The notes beneath the pieces are model-generated. The model had not been told where the DNA came from. It made no database searches and saw only the letters and a program-made list of their open reading frames with translations. Shown here piece after piece: positions 57,263 to 64,000 of a stretch of DNA of 64,000 bases. The position numbers were made by a program, and so were the translations under genes. Each line of letters starts with the position of its first letter. Position 1 is the first letter of the stretch. Origin of the DNA: JADGRA01 sp052143535. GTDB lineage: Bacteria > Myxococcota > Myxococcia > Myxococcales > Myxococcaceae. Location: assembly GCA_052143535.1 (NCBI GenBank), contig JBKQSS010000056.1:1-64000 (forward strand), written 5' to 3'.

Positions 57263-59497
57263 CTAGACGCTTTTGGGGCGCCGCGACGCCACCCAGTACA
57301 GCAGCGCCGTCAGCCCAAGCAGCGGCAGAATGGACCAGGTGGCCGAGGCCTCAATGGCTTCGCCGCGCACTTGGCCAAACAGCTTGTAGGAGAGCTCCAA
57401 GCCCCAGTGTTTGAGCAGCGTCACCTGCCGCGGCAGGCCATCCGGCCCAGGCACTGTCGTCTCCACCCCTTCCAGCGCGGCGGAGAACAAACCAATGAGG
57501 GCCCCTCCGGCGATGAGGCCGGAGGCGAAGAGGACGCCTGGGGAGGACTCGGACTCTGCTGCCGACACCTTTGAACGCTTGTCAGCGAGCCAACGGGCGA
57601 TGCCTCCCAGCCAAATGGTGGCCGAGGTGGAGAGCGGCAGGTAGGCGCCCACCGCGAAGGGCAGCACCGAAACGCCACACAAGTCGAGCAACAGCGCGAG
57701 GAAGACGCCGATGAGGACCAGACTCCAGGGAAGGTTTCGCTCCAGCACCCCGTCGATGATGAGTTGGAAGAGCCGGGCCTTTGGGGCGTCGAATTTGGAC
57801 ACCACCTTCTCGACCGAGCCGTCTTCGCGGCGTTGCACCGGCTCCACTCCGGACACGCCGGGGTCGGCCAGGAAGGCGATGCGGTTGTCGCCTCCCACCA
57901 GGTACTTGCCGCGCGGCACGCCGCTCACCTCGTTGCGAACGTACAGCACCTGGTAATCCCGCCCCCGGAAGCTGAAGGGCTGTGGGGCAAAAGCGAGCAA
58001 GTCCCCGCCGGTGGCCGTGGCCGTGGCCGGCGAGGCGACGAAGCCCGGGTAGCTCCTGGGCACATAGGTTGTCGCCGCCTGGTTGAGCGCAACGAGGGTG
58101 AAGCCAATGACCAGCGCACTGGTGAGCACGCCCACCATGATGGCGATTTGCTGGTTGCGGGGGGTGGCCCCCACCAAGAAGCCCGTCTTAAGGTCCTGCG
58201 AGGTGGTCCCGCCGTTGCTGGCGGCGACGCACACCAGAGCGGCCGTGCACAGCGCCATCTCCTTGTAGGGGACGCCGGTCCAGCCCACCGCCAGGAAGAG
58301 AAGGCAGGTAATGAGCAAGGTGGCCACCGTCATCCCCGAGATGGGGTTACTGGAGCTGCCGATTTCCCCGGTGATTCGGCTGGAGACGGTGACGAAGAAG
58401 AAACCGAAGAGGATGATGAGGACCGCCGAGAAGGCATTGATGCCCAGTGACGGCGCGATGGCGATGGCGACCACCAGCGCCAGTGAGCCTCCCAAGACGA
58501 CGCGCATCGAGAGGTCCTGCTCGGTGCGGGGCACCGCGGCGGCGGCCTTGTCCCCACCTAAGTTGACGTTGCCGAGGCCACGCTTGAAGGCGGAGATGAT
58601 GGTGGGCAGCGAGCGCACCAGGGTGAGCACCCCGCCGGCTGCGACCGCACCCGCGCCGATGTAGAGCACGAAGGCGTTGCGGATTTGCCCGGTGCTCATC
58701 ACGCTCACCGGTGTCGTCGCCCCGTAGAGCGCCGAGGTCATGGTCGGCCCGAAGAGGGTGATGAGCGGGATGAGGACAAGAAAGGACAGCACCCCTCCGG
58801 CCATCATGATGTTGGAGGTGCGGGTCCCGATGATGTAGCCAACACCGACCAGCGCCGGGTTGGACTCGAAGGACAGCGAGCCGCCCTTGAACCAACGGTT
58901 GAAACTCCAGGTCGGGTACTCGCCCCAGAACTTGAAGACTTTGCCAATGGTGTAGAACAGGGCCCCTGCCCCCAGGCCTCCGAAGACCGTCCGCGCGCTG
59001 GTTCCACCCTTCTCCCCGACAATCAGCACTTCGGCGCAGGCCGTGCCCTCCGGGTAGGTCAGGTGGCCGTGCTCCTTGACGATGAGCCCGTAGCGCAACG
59101 GAATCATCATCAACACGCCCAAGGCACCGCCCAGTAGGGCCACCAGCGTCGCCCGGAGGGCATTCATCTCGAATCCCATCAGCAACAAGGAAGGCAGGGT
59201 GAAGGCCACGCCCGCCGCCAGCGACTCGCCGGCCGAGCCGGTGGTTTGGACGATGTTGTTTTCGAGAATGGTGGCCTTGCCGAAGGCCCGGAAGATGGTG
59301 ATGGAGAGCACGGCAATGGGAATGCTCGCCGACACGGTGAGGCCCACTTTGAGCCCGAGATAGACGCTCGAGGCGGCGAAGATGATGCCGAGGAGCGAGC
59401 CCACCACCAAGCCACGGATGGTGATTTCGGTCATCTTCGTCTCCGCAGAGACGTACGGACGGTACTCGACGGCCGCGGCGGCTTCCCGGTTGTCCAT
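57263..59497 (-). CDS. OPT-family oligopeptide transporter
   Basis: A 744-residue integral membrane protein with about sixteen hydrophobic segments, a typical OPT size. Family blocks are TIRGLVVGSLLGIIFAASSV, TILENNIVQTTGSAGESLAAG, LTYPEGTACAEVLIVGE and GGTTSQDLKTGFLVGATPRNQQ. Members carry peptides or metal complexes (as in yellow-stripe proteins) driven by protons. A large soluble loop sits near residues 500-590 (about position 57.7-58.0 kb). ATG 59497 starts the family N-terminus. It is convergent with the CHAD gene, twelve bases apart. Confidence 0.9.
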   Translation of the reverse strand: MDNREAAAAVEYRPYVSAETKMTEITIRGLVVGSLLGIIFAASSVYLGLKVGLTVSASIPIAVLSITIFRAFGKATILENNIVQTTGSAGESLAAGVAFTLPSLLLMGFEMNALRATLVALLGGALGVLMMIPLRYGLIVKEHGHLTYPEGTACAEVLIVGEKGGTSARTVFGGLGAGALFYTIGKVFKFWGEYPTWSFNRWFKGGSLSFESNPALVGVGYIIGTRTSNIMMAGGVLSFLVLIPLITLFGPTMTSALYGATTPVSVMSTGQIRNAFVLYIGAGAVAAGGVLTLVRSLPTIISAFKRGLGNVNLGGDKAAAAVPRTEQDLSMRVVLGGSLALVVAIAIAPSLGINAFSAVLIILFGFFFVTVSSRITGEIGSSSNPISGMTVATLLITCLLFLAVGWTGVPYKEMALCTAALVCVAASNGGTTSQDLKTGFLVGATPRNQQIAIMVGVLTSALVIGFTLVALNQAATTYVPRSYPGFVASPATATATGGDLLAFAPQPFSFRGRDYQVLYVRNEVSGVPRGKYLVGGDNRIAFLADPGVSGVEPVQRREDGSVEKVVSKFDAPKARLFQLIIDGVLERNLPWSLVLIGVFLALLLDLCGVSVLPFAVGAYLPLSTSATIWLGGIARWLADKRSKVSAAESESSPGVLFASGLIAGGALIGLFSAALEGVETTVPGPDGLPRQVTLLKHWGLELSYKLFGQVRGEAIEASATWSILPLLGLTALLYWVASRRPKSV

Positions 59498-59541
59498 GGA
59501 AGGCACAGGCTTAGGGATGCCGGCAACCCTGTCAACGACGG

Positions 59542-60657
59542 ATGCACGGAACCCGAGCGCTTTCACCCTCAGCGCGGGAGGGGAGCCACCGGCCCCCTGG
59601 CGCCGAGGACCCAGTCCGTGCGAGGAGCTTCGGCGGCCCCTTGCCCACCGCCTTCCGCAACCGGCTCGCCAAGAATGCCCGGCACTTCGGTCGCTGGGCG
59701 GAGCGCCAGCACCTCACCGCCTACCGTGTCTATGACCGGGACGTCCCGGACTTCCCCTACGTCGTCGAGCGTTACGGGAGCCGCGTTCACCTGGTCGAGT
59801 ACCCGAGGCGCGCCGAGCGAGCAGAGGGGGGCGAGAGGATGCGAGAATCCGTCCTCCAGGATGTGGTCGAGGTGCTGGAGGTCCCCGCGGAGGACATCTT
59901 CACCAAGACGCACCTCCCCAAGGCGTGGGGCAGCGCACAGTACCCGCGGCTGGCCACCTCGGGCGAGGACTTCATCGTCGACGAGCAGGGCTTGCGCTTC
60001 TGGGTCAACCTGGTCGACCGACTGGACACCGGACTATTTCTCGACCACCGCCTCACCCGCGCCCGGGTGCGGGCCGAGGCCCAGCGCAAGCGCGTTCTCA
60101 ACCTCTTCGCCTACACCGGTGCCTTCACCGTCTACGCCGCCGCCGGCGGCGCCGAGAGCACCACCAGCGTCGACTTGTCCAACACCTACCTCGACTGGAC
60201 GGCGCGCAACCTCGAGCTGAATGCCCTTCTCAGCAAGAAGCACCTCCGCCTCCGGGCCGATGCGGTGCGGTGGCTTGCCGACGCGGCCACCCAGAGCGCG
60301 CGCTGGGACTTGGTGGTCTTCGACCCGCCGCCCTTCTCCAACAGCAACGCCATGCGCGGGACGTTCGACGTCCAGCGCGACCACCTGCGGCTGCTGCGGC
60401 AGGCGCTCACGCTGCTGGCGCCCTCCGGAAAGCTGTACTTCTCCACCAACTACCGACGCTTCCAGCTGGATGCGCGCGCCTTTGCCCTGGGCAGCTTCCG
60501 GGAATTGACACCGGGAATTCTCCCCGCGGACGTCCAGCGCAAGGACGCCCTGCGGTGCTGGGAAGTGCAGCACCCCCTCAGTGGTGTAAGGGAGGGCGAT
60601 GGCTCCACGAGACCGACCTCCGCCCGCCGGCGACCGACGCCGCGCCAGCCCAAGTAG
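59542..60657 (+). CDS. Stand-alone RlmK-like 23S rRNA methyltransferase
   Basis: A 371-residue class I methyltransferase corresponding to the C-terminal half (RlmK) of the RlmKL fusion of gamma-proteobacteria, which makes m7G in 23S rRNA. FRNRLAKNARHFGRWAERQHL and YRVYDRDVPDFPYVV are typical, followed by DRLDTGLFLDHR, NLFAYTGAFTVYAAAGG (SAM motif) and DPPPFSNSNAMRGTFDVQRDH. The first 35 residues from ATG 59542 are atypical; TTG 59641, with GAGGAG upstream, gives a start like RlmK. The last residues are Arg/Pro-rich and overlap the next gene by 59 bases. Confidence 0.82.
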   Translation: MHGTRALSPSAREGSHRPPGAEDPVRARSFGGPLPTAFRNRLAKNARHFGRWAERQHLTAYRVYDRDVPDFPYVVERYGSRVHLVEYPRRAERAEGGERMRESVLQDVVEVLEVPAEDIFTKTHLPKAWGSAQYPRLATSGEDFIVDEQGLRFWVNLVDRLDTGLFLDHRLTRARVRAEAQRKRVLNLFAYTGAFTVYAAAGGAESTTSVDLSNTYLDWTARNLELNALLSKKHLRLRADAVRWLADAATQSARWDLVVFDPPPFSNSNAMRGTFDVQRDHLRLLRQALTLLAPSGKLYFSTNYRRFQLDARAFALGSFRELTPGILPADVQRKDALRCWEVQHPLSGVREGDGSTRPTSARRRPTPRQPK

Positions 60658-62029
60658 CGCCCGCGGAGTGGGGGCCGCTGGCGCGCGCCGGAGCATGGAC
60701 CCTCGCGACTCCCGTTACGCCGCGCAACGTAAGGCGTCCGCCGAGCGCGACCGCGGTGCACCCGGCCTCGAGGACCGTGGCCCACGCCCGTCCCGGCCAG
60801 CCGACCGCCGTAGCCCAGCTGCCCGGGAGTCGCACCGCGCGCTTCCGGGAATGGGCGCCGACGGGTTGCCCAATGTGGTCATCAACCGCCGGGGAACCGA
60901 GCGCTGGCAGGCCGGGCACCCGTGGATTTACCGCGGAGACTTGGCCGCCGAGCCTCAGTTGGAGGGTGGCGAAGTTGTCCGCGTCCTCGACGCACGTGGC
61001 TGGTTTCTCGGAAAGGCCTTCTATTCCAAAGCCTCGAAGATTGCCCTGCGCTGTCTGACGCTTGAGGACGAGCCGATAGACCGCGCCTTTTTCGCCCGCC
61101 GCATCGCCCAGGCGGACGCGCTACGCCGGCGCATTGACGCAAGCCAGACCACCTACCGGGTGGTGCACGCTGACGCCGACTTGCTCCCAGGGCTGGTGGT
61201 GGACCGCTTCACCGACGTGCTCTCCGCGCAATTCCTGGTCAAGGCCACCGACGATCGGCGCGAGCTACTGGCCGACCTCCTGCTTGAGCACTTCGGCGCA
61301 GCTGGGCTGATGGACAGAAGCGACGTCGGGGTGCGGGCGCTCGAGGGACTTCCGGCCCGCCGGGAAGTGCTGCGCGGCGAGGTACCGGAGCGCGTGCCGT
61401 ACTCCGAGGGCACGGTGAGGCTTTGGGCGGACGTGCGCGGCGGGCAGAAGACGGGGGCATTCCTCGACCAGCGCGAGAACCACCTGCTGGCAGCCACCTA
61501 CGCCACCGGACAGGCGCTCGACTGCTTCGCCTACCACGGAGGCTTCGCGCTGCAGCTGGCGCGTGGAGCCGCTCACGTCACGGCGGTGGAGATTTCCGGG
61601 CCGGCCTGCGAAACGCTCCGGGAGAATGCCCGCCTCAATGGCCTCAGCAACGTCGAGGCGGTGGAGGCCAACGCCTTCGACTTCCTGCGCGACGCGGTGG
61701 ACGAGGGCCGTCGCTTCGACACCATTGTCCTCGACCCGCCCTCCTTCGCGAAAAACAAGGACGCCCTCGACGCGGCACTGCGCGGCTACAAGGAAATCAA
61801 CCTCCGCGCCTTACAGTTACTGGCCCCGGGCGGGGTGCTGATGACGGGCAGCTGCACCTACCACGTGGACGAGGAGCGCTTCGAGGCAATGCTGGCCTCA
61901 GCCTCCGCTGACGCCAGGCGGCGCGTGCAAATTGTCGAGCGTCGCGGGGCTCCCCGCGACCACCCGGTGCTGCTGCACTTAAGGGAGACGCGGTACCTCA
62001 AGTTTTACGTGCTGCGTGTCCTCGCCTGA
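60599..62029 (+). CDS. RlmI-like 23S rRNA methyltransferase with Arg-rich N-terminal extension
   Basis: A 476-residue class I methyltransferase. From about residue 85 it matches RlmI (m5C1962 of 23S rRNA): a PUA domain (VVINRRGTERWQAGHPWIYRGD), then LLPGLVVDRF, GGQKTGAFLDQRENH, CFAYHGGFALQLARG (SAM site) and LDPPSFAKNKDALD; GSCTYHV near the C-terminus holds the catalytic Cys. The first 84 residues are Arg/Pro/Ser-rich and disordered. ATG 60599 has a very good GGGAGGG site, giving the extension and a 59-base overlap with the upstream gene; ATG 60851 would give the bare family length. Confidence 0.85.
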   Translation: MAPRDRPPPAGDRRRASPSSARGVGAAGARRSMDPRDSRYAAQRKASAERDRGAPGLEDRGPRPSRPADRRSPAARESHRALPGMGADGLPNVVINRRGTERWQAGHPWIYRGDLAAEPQLEGGEVVRVLDARGWFLGKAFYSKASKIALRCLTLEDEPIDRAFFARRIAQADALRRRIDASQTTYRVVHADADLLPGLVVDRFTDVLSAQFLVKATDDRRELLADLLLEHFGAAGLMDRSDVGVRALEGLPARREVLRGEVPERVPYSEGTVRLWADVRGGQKTGAFLDQRENHLLAATYATGQALDCFAYHGGFALQLARGAAHVTAVEISGPACETLRENARLNGLSNVEAVEANAFDFLRDAVDEGRRFDTIVLDPPSFAKNKDALDAALRGYKEINLRALQLLAPGGVLMTGSCTYHVDEERFEAMLASASADARRRVQIVERRGAPRDHPVLLHLRETRYLKFYVLRVLA

Positions 62030-62140
62030 GCCGCTCAGAGGGGCGGACATTTCTAAGTGCTGGCGGTCTCAAGCCAACGACACACCAGGGGGCCCTCCCT
62101 TGCGTCCCACGGCCGCTGGGTGTCACGGTCGACCCTGGGC

Positions 62141-62653
62141 ATGGCACGGACGGGGGACTTGGAGACGGACCGCCGCCTGCGCACCCGGGCGCGCAGGGCA
62201 GCGCTGCAGGAACTGGCGGCCGTGTACCGAGGAGCAGACGCCGCCTACCGTCCCTACAGCTGTCCCGGAACGGGTGAGTGTTGTCAGCTGGCCACGACCA
62301 AGCACGAGCCCTGGCTGTGGCCCATCGAGTGGGAAGCGCTCCTCGCGGCCAAAGGCGGGCAGCTACCCTCAGAGCGCGCGGACGGGGGGTGCCCGTTTCT
62401 GGCCGAGGACGGGAAGCGCTGCAGCGTGTACACAGCGCGGCCCTTCGGCTGCCGTACCTTTTTTTGCCATCGCATCCAGGGCCCAGCGCGCGAGCCGGTC
62501 GACGCCGTAGCCGGCCTGTCGGCGCGGCTCGAGCGCGTGGCGCAGACGCATGAGCCGGACTGCCCGGGGCCCCGCCCCCTGCTGGCTTGGGCCCGGGACG
62601 CTTGGCACCAGGCCGAGGCACGCAGCGGCGCTGTGTTGGAGGCGCTTCGGTGA
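62141..62653 (+). CDS. YkgJ-family zinc/iron-chelating cysteine-cluster protein
   Basis: A 170-residue protein from ATG 62141 with the YkgJ cluster: CPGTGECCQL, DGGCPFL, CSVYTARPFGCRTFFC, with about eight Cys expected to bind a metal. The family is widespread and of unknown function. Its TGA overlaps the GTG of the glycerate kinase gene (GTGA), so the two are coupled. Confidence 0.85.
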   Translation: MARTGDLETDRRLRTRARRAALQELAAVYRGADAAYRPYSCPGTGECCQLATTKHEPWLWPIEWEALLAAKGGQLPSERADGGCPFLAEDGKRCSVYTARPFGCRTFFCHRIQGPAREPVDAVAGLSARLERVAQTHEPDCPGPRPLLAWARDAWHQAEARSGAVLEALR

Positions 62654-63783
62654 CGCGCTACCTCGTGGCGCCGCTCGAATTCAAAGGCAGCATGACAGCG
62701 GCCGAGGCGGCCGAAGCCATCCGCCGGGGACTCGAGCGCGCCGCCGCGGGGGCCCAGGTGGAGGTACTGCCGTTGGCCGACGGGGGCCCGGGCACCGCCG
62801 AAGTGCTGGTGGAGGCACTCCACGGCAGTTGGCACGTAGCCCCGGTCCATGACCCGCTCGGCCGAGCCATCGAGGCCAGCTACGGCAGCTGGGCCGGGGG
62901 TACCGCGGGCGTGCTGGAGATGGCGCAGGCCTCCGGGCTGTTGCTGCTCGCACCGGGCGAGCGCAACCCGCGCCGGGCGAGCACCTTCGGAACCGGCGAG
63001 CTCATCCGGGCGGCCGTCCTGGGCGGCGTGCGCTCGCTCATGGTGGGCCTGGGCGGCAGCGCCACCAATGATGGCGGGGCCGGGGCGCTTCAGGCGCTTG
63101 GGGTTCGGCTGCGCGACCCGCAGGGCCGAGACTTGCCACCCGGCGGCACGGCACTTCGGGAGCTGGCCCGCATCGAAGTGGACGGAGCCCTTCGGCAGAT
63201 GCGCGATGTCGAGCTGACGTGCGTCACAGACGTCACCAACCCCCTCACCGGGCCCTCCGGCGCCTCGGCCGTCTACGGCCCGCAGAAGGGCGCGACCCAC
63301 GCCGACGTGGCCCTCCTCGACGCAGCGCTGACCCACTTCGCCGAGGTGGTTCGCCGCCAGCTCGGCTTGGACCTCGCCCACGAGCCCGGGATGGGGGCCG
63401 CTGGCGGCCTCGGCTTCGGGCTCCGAGTGGCATTCGGGGCCCGACTGGTGCGGGGCTTCACCCACGTGGCCGAGATGGTGCACCTCGAGGAGCGCCTGGC
63501 CAGCTGCGACGTAGTGCTCACTGGGGAGGGCCGGTTGGACGCCCAGTCGCGCCAGGGCAAGGGCCCAGTGGCGCTTGCCGAGCGCGCTCACGCCGCTGGA
63601 AAGCGCGTGGTGGCCTTCGCCGGCAGCATCGAGGGTGTGTGGCAGCCGGGCGACTCTCCTTTTGACGATGTGAAGCTGGCCGGGGCGGCCGGCTGGGACG
63701 AGCGCCTGCCGGAGGCAAAGGTGCTGGCGCGAGACGCGCTCACCGAGGCAGTGGCCGTCTGGGCCAGCGGGGCCTCGTGCTGA
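62650..63783 (+). CDS. Glycerate kinase (GarK/GlxK type)
   Basis: Phosphorylates D-glycerate with ATP, in glyoxylate/glycerate metabolism. A 377-residue protein of the glycerate kinase type I family: VAPLEFKGSMTAAEAAEAIRRG at the start, LADGGPGTAEVL, GVLEMAQASGL, RASTFGTGELI, GLGGSATNDGGAGALQALG, the metal/substrate block DVTNPLTGPSGASAVYGPQKG and LTGEGRLDAQSRQGKGP. GTG 62650 overlaps the stop of the YkgJ gene. Its TGA touches the stop codon of the next gene on the other strand. Confidence 0.93.
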   Translation: MTRYLVAPLEFKGSMTAAEAAEAIRRGLERAAAGAQVEVLPLADGGPGTAEVLVEALHGSWHVAPVHDPLGRAIEASYGSWAGGTAGVLEMAQASGLLLLAPGERNPRRASTFGTGELIRAAVLGGVRSLMVGLGGSATNDGGAGALQALGVRLRDPQGRDLPPGGTALRELARIEVDGALRQMRDVELTCVTDVTNPLTGPSGASAVYGPQKGATHADVALLDAALTHFAEVVRRQLGLDLAHEPGMGAAGGLGFGLRVAFGARLVRGFTHVAEMVHLEERLASCDVVLTGEGRLDAQSRQGKGPVALAERAHAAGKRVVAFAGSIEGVWQPGDSPFDDVKLAGAAGWDERLPEAKVLARDALTEAVAVWASGASC

Positions 63784-64000
63784 CTACCGCAGCAAGGCCC
63801 GCAGCTGGGAGAGTCGTGCCGAAGGCTCGCCGAAGTGGGAATGGTAGTCGGCTTGGCTTCTGCGGATGACTTCGCATGCCTCAGTGCGGTCGTAAATTTC
63901 CGGGATGCTCACCTTGCGCAGGGCGTCGCCTGGAATCTGCTTGTAGGTGAGGAAGTAGTGGCGCAGCCGCTCGATGAGTGGCCGCGGCGCGTCGCTGAGC
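63784..64000 (-). CDS. Inorganic pyrophosphatase, C-terminal end (partial)
   Basis: The window ends inside a minus-strand gene whose last 72 codons read in part IERLRHYFLTYKQIPGDALRK, then SIPEIYDRTEACEVIRRSQAD and YHSHFGE, with stop TAG at 63786-63784. The PLIERLRHYFLTYK and VIRRSxxDY segments are the C-terminal helix region of family I inorganic pyrophosphatase, which hydrolyses PPi to two phosphates. The N-terminal active site is beyond the window, so catalytic residues cannot be checked. Its stop codon directly abuts the glycerate kinase stop. Confidence 0.75.
   Translation of the reverse strand, partial: LSDAPRPLIERLRHYFLTYKQIPGDALRKVSIPEIYDRTEACEVIRRSQADYHSHFGEPSARLSQLRALLR

Noticed and set aside
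1..64000. CRISPR arrays, insertion sequences, transposases, rRNA or tRNA genes
   Set aside because: None seen on reading both strands; the only tRNA-like element is the tmRNA.

Overview
The window reads as chromosomal DNA of a GC-rich delta-type proteobacterium of the Myxococcota (myxobacteria or close relatives). The signs are very high third-position GC, a tmRNA tag peptide ANDNVELALAA, many Ala/Pro-rich signalling proteins with DUF4388, PilZ, PEGA, CHAD and CFI-box domains, an eleven-gene rimP-nusA-infB-rbfA-truB-rpsO-pnp cluster, and an OmpA protein with thrombospondin type-3 repeats. Species cannot be named from the sequence alone.

Layout. (1) 1-6.5 kb is visibly less GC-rich and accessory in character: a membrane-protein fragment, a frameshifted Cys-rich secreted protein, a four-helix membrane protein, an NHL/Vgb-type beta-propeller protein and a DUF1254 lipoprotein. 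At least three copies of an imperfectly palindromic repeat flank the last two genes. The segment stops at the 3' end of ssrA (tmRNA, 6510-6870, minus), a classic island integration site. (2) 7-14.9 kb: OmpA-like outer membrane protein, TlpA-type thioredoxin, a CFI-box protein, a SpoU methyltransferase, a lipoprotein, purC and purB. (3) 14.9-28.7 kb, all minus: zinc-ribbon pseudokinase, dut, pnp, rpsO, a MoaD/ThiS-like protein, truB, rbfA, a DUF503 gene, infB, ylxR, nusA and rimP, preceded by a long hairpin-rich leader that ends in a terminator-like hairpin. (4) 28.7-33.7 kb, plus: a nitrilase-family amidase, a tightly overlapping FecR / LysM-like / HD-GYP operon, DUF971 and PEGA proteins. (5) 33.7-37.3 kb, minus: deoxynucleoside kinase, panB, panC, smpB and sspB. 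(6) 37.4-48.2 kb: a small ORF, a serine hydrolase with TPRs, a beta-barrel protein, rsmA, tsaD, a response regulator with DUF4388 and TPRs, PilZ, and a J-domain/TPR protein. (7) 48.2-64 kb: trmL, a PP2C phosphatase, an amgK/murU-like pair, cystathionine beta-synthase and a gamma-lyase/synthase flanking an inositol-phosphatase family gene, an aldo/keto reductase, a CHAD protein, an OPT transporter, two overlapping rRNA methyltransferase genes, YkgJ and glycerate kinase genes, and the 3' end of an inorganic pyrophosphatase gene.

How the genes work together. The central minus-strand cluster makes transcription-elongation, translation-initiation and ribosome/tRNA maturation factors together with the RNA decay enzyme PNPase. 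Trans-translation is represented by ssrA, smpB and the ClpXP adaptor gene sspB within one window. Cysteine can be made from homocysteine by the CBS and gamma-lyase pair. Second-messenger signalling is represented by the HD-GYP, PilZ and receiver-domain proteins, and Ser/Thr phosphorylation by a PP2C phosphatase and a kinase-like protein that lacks its catalytic Asp. No CRISPR array, insertion sequence, transposase or integrase was seen.
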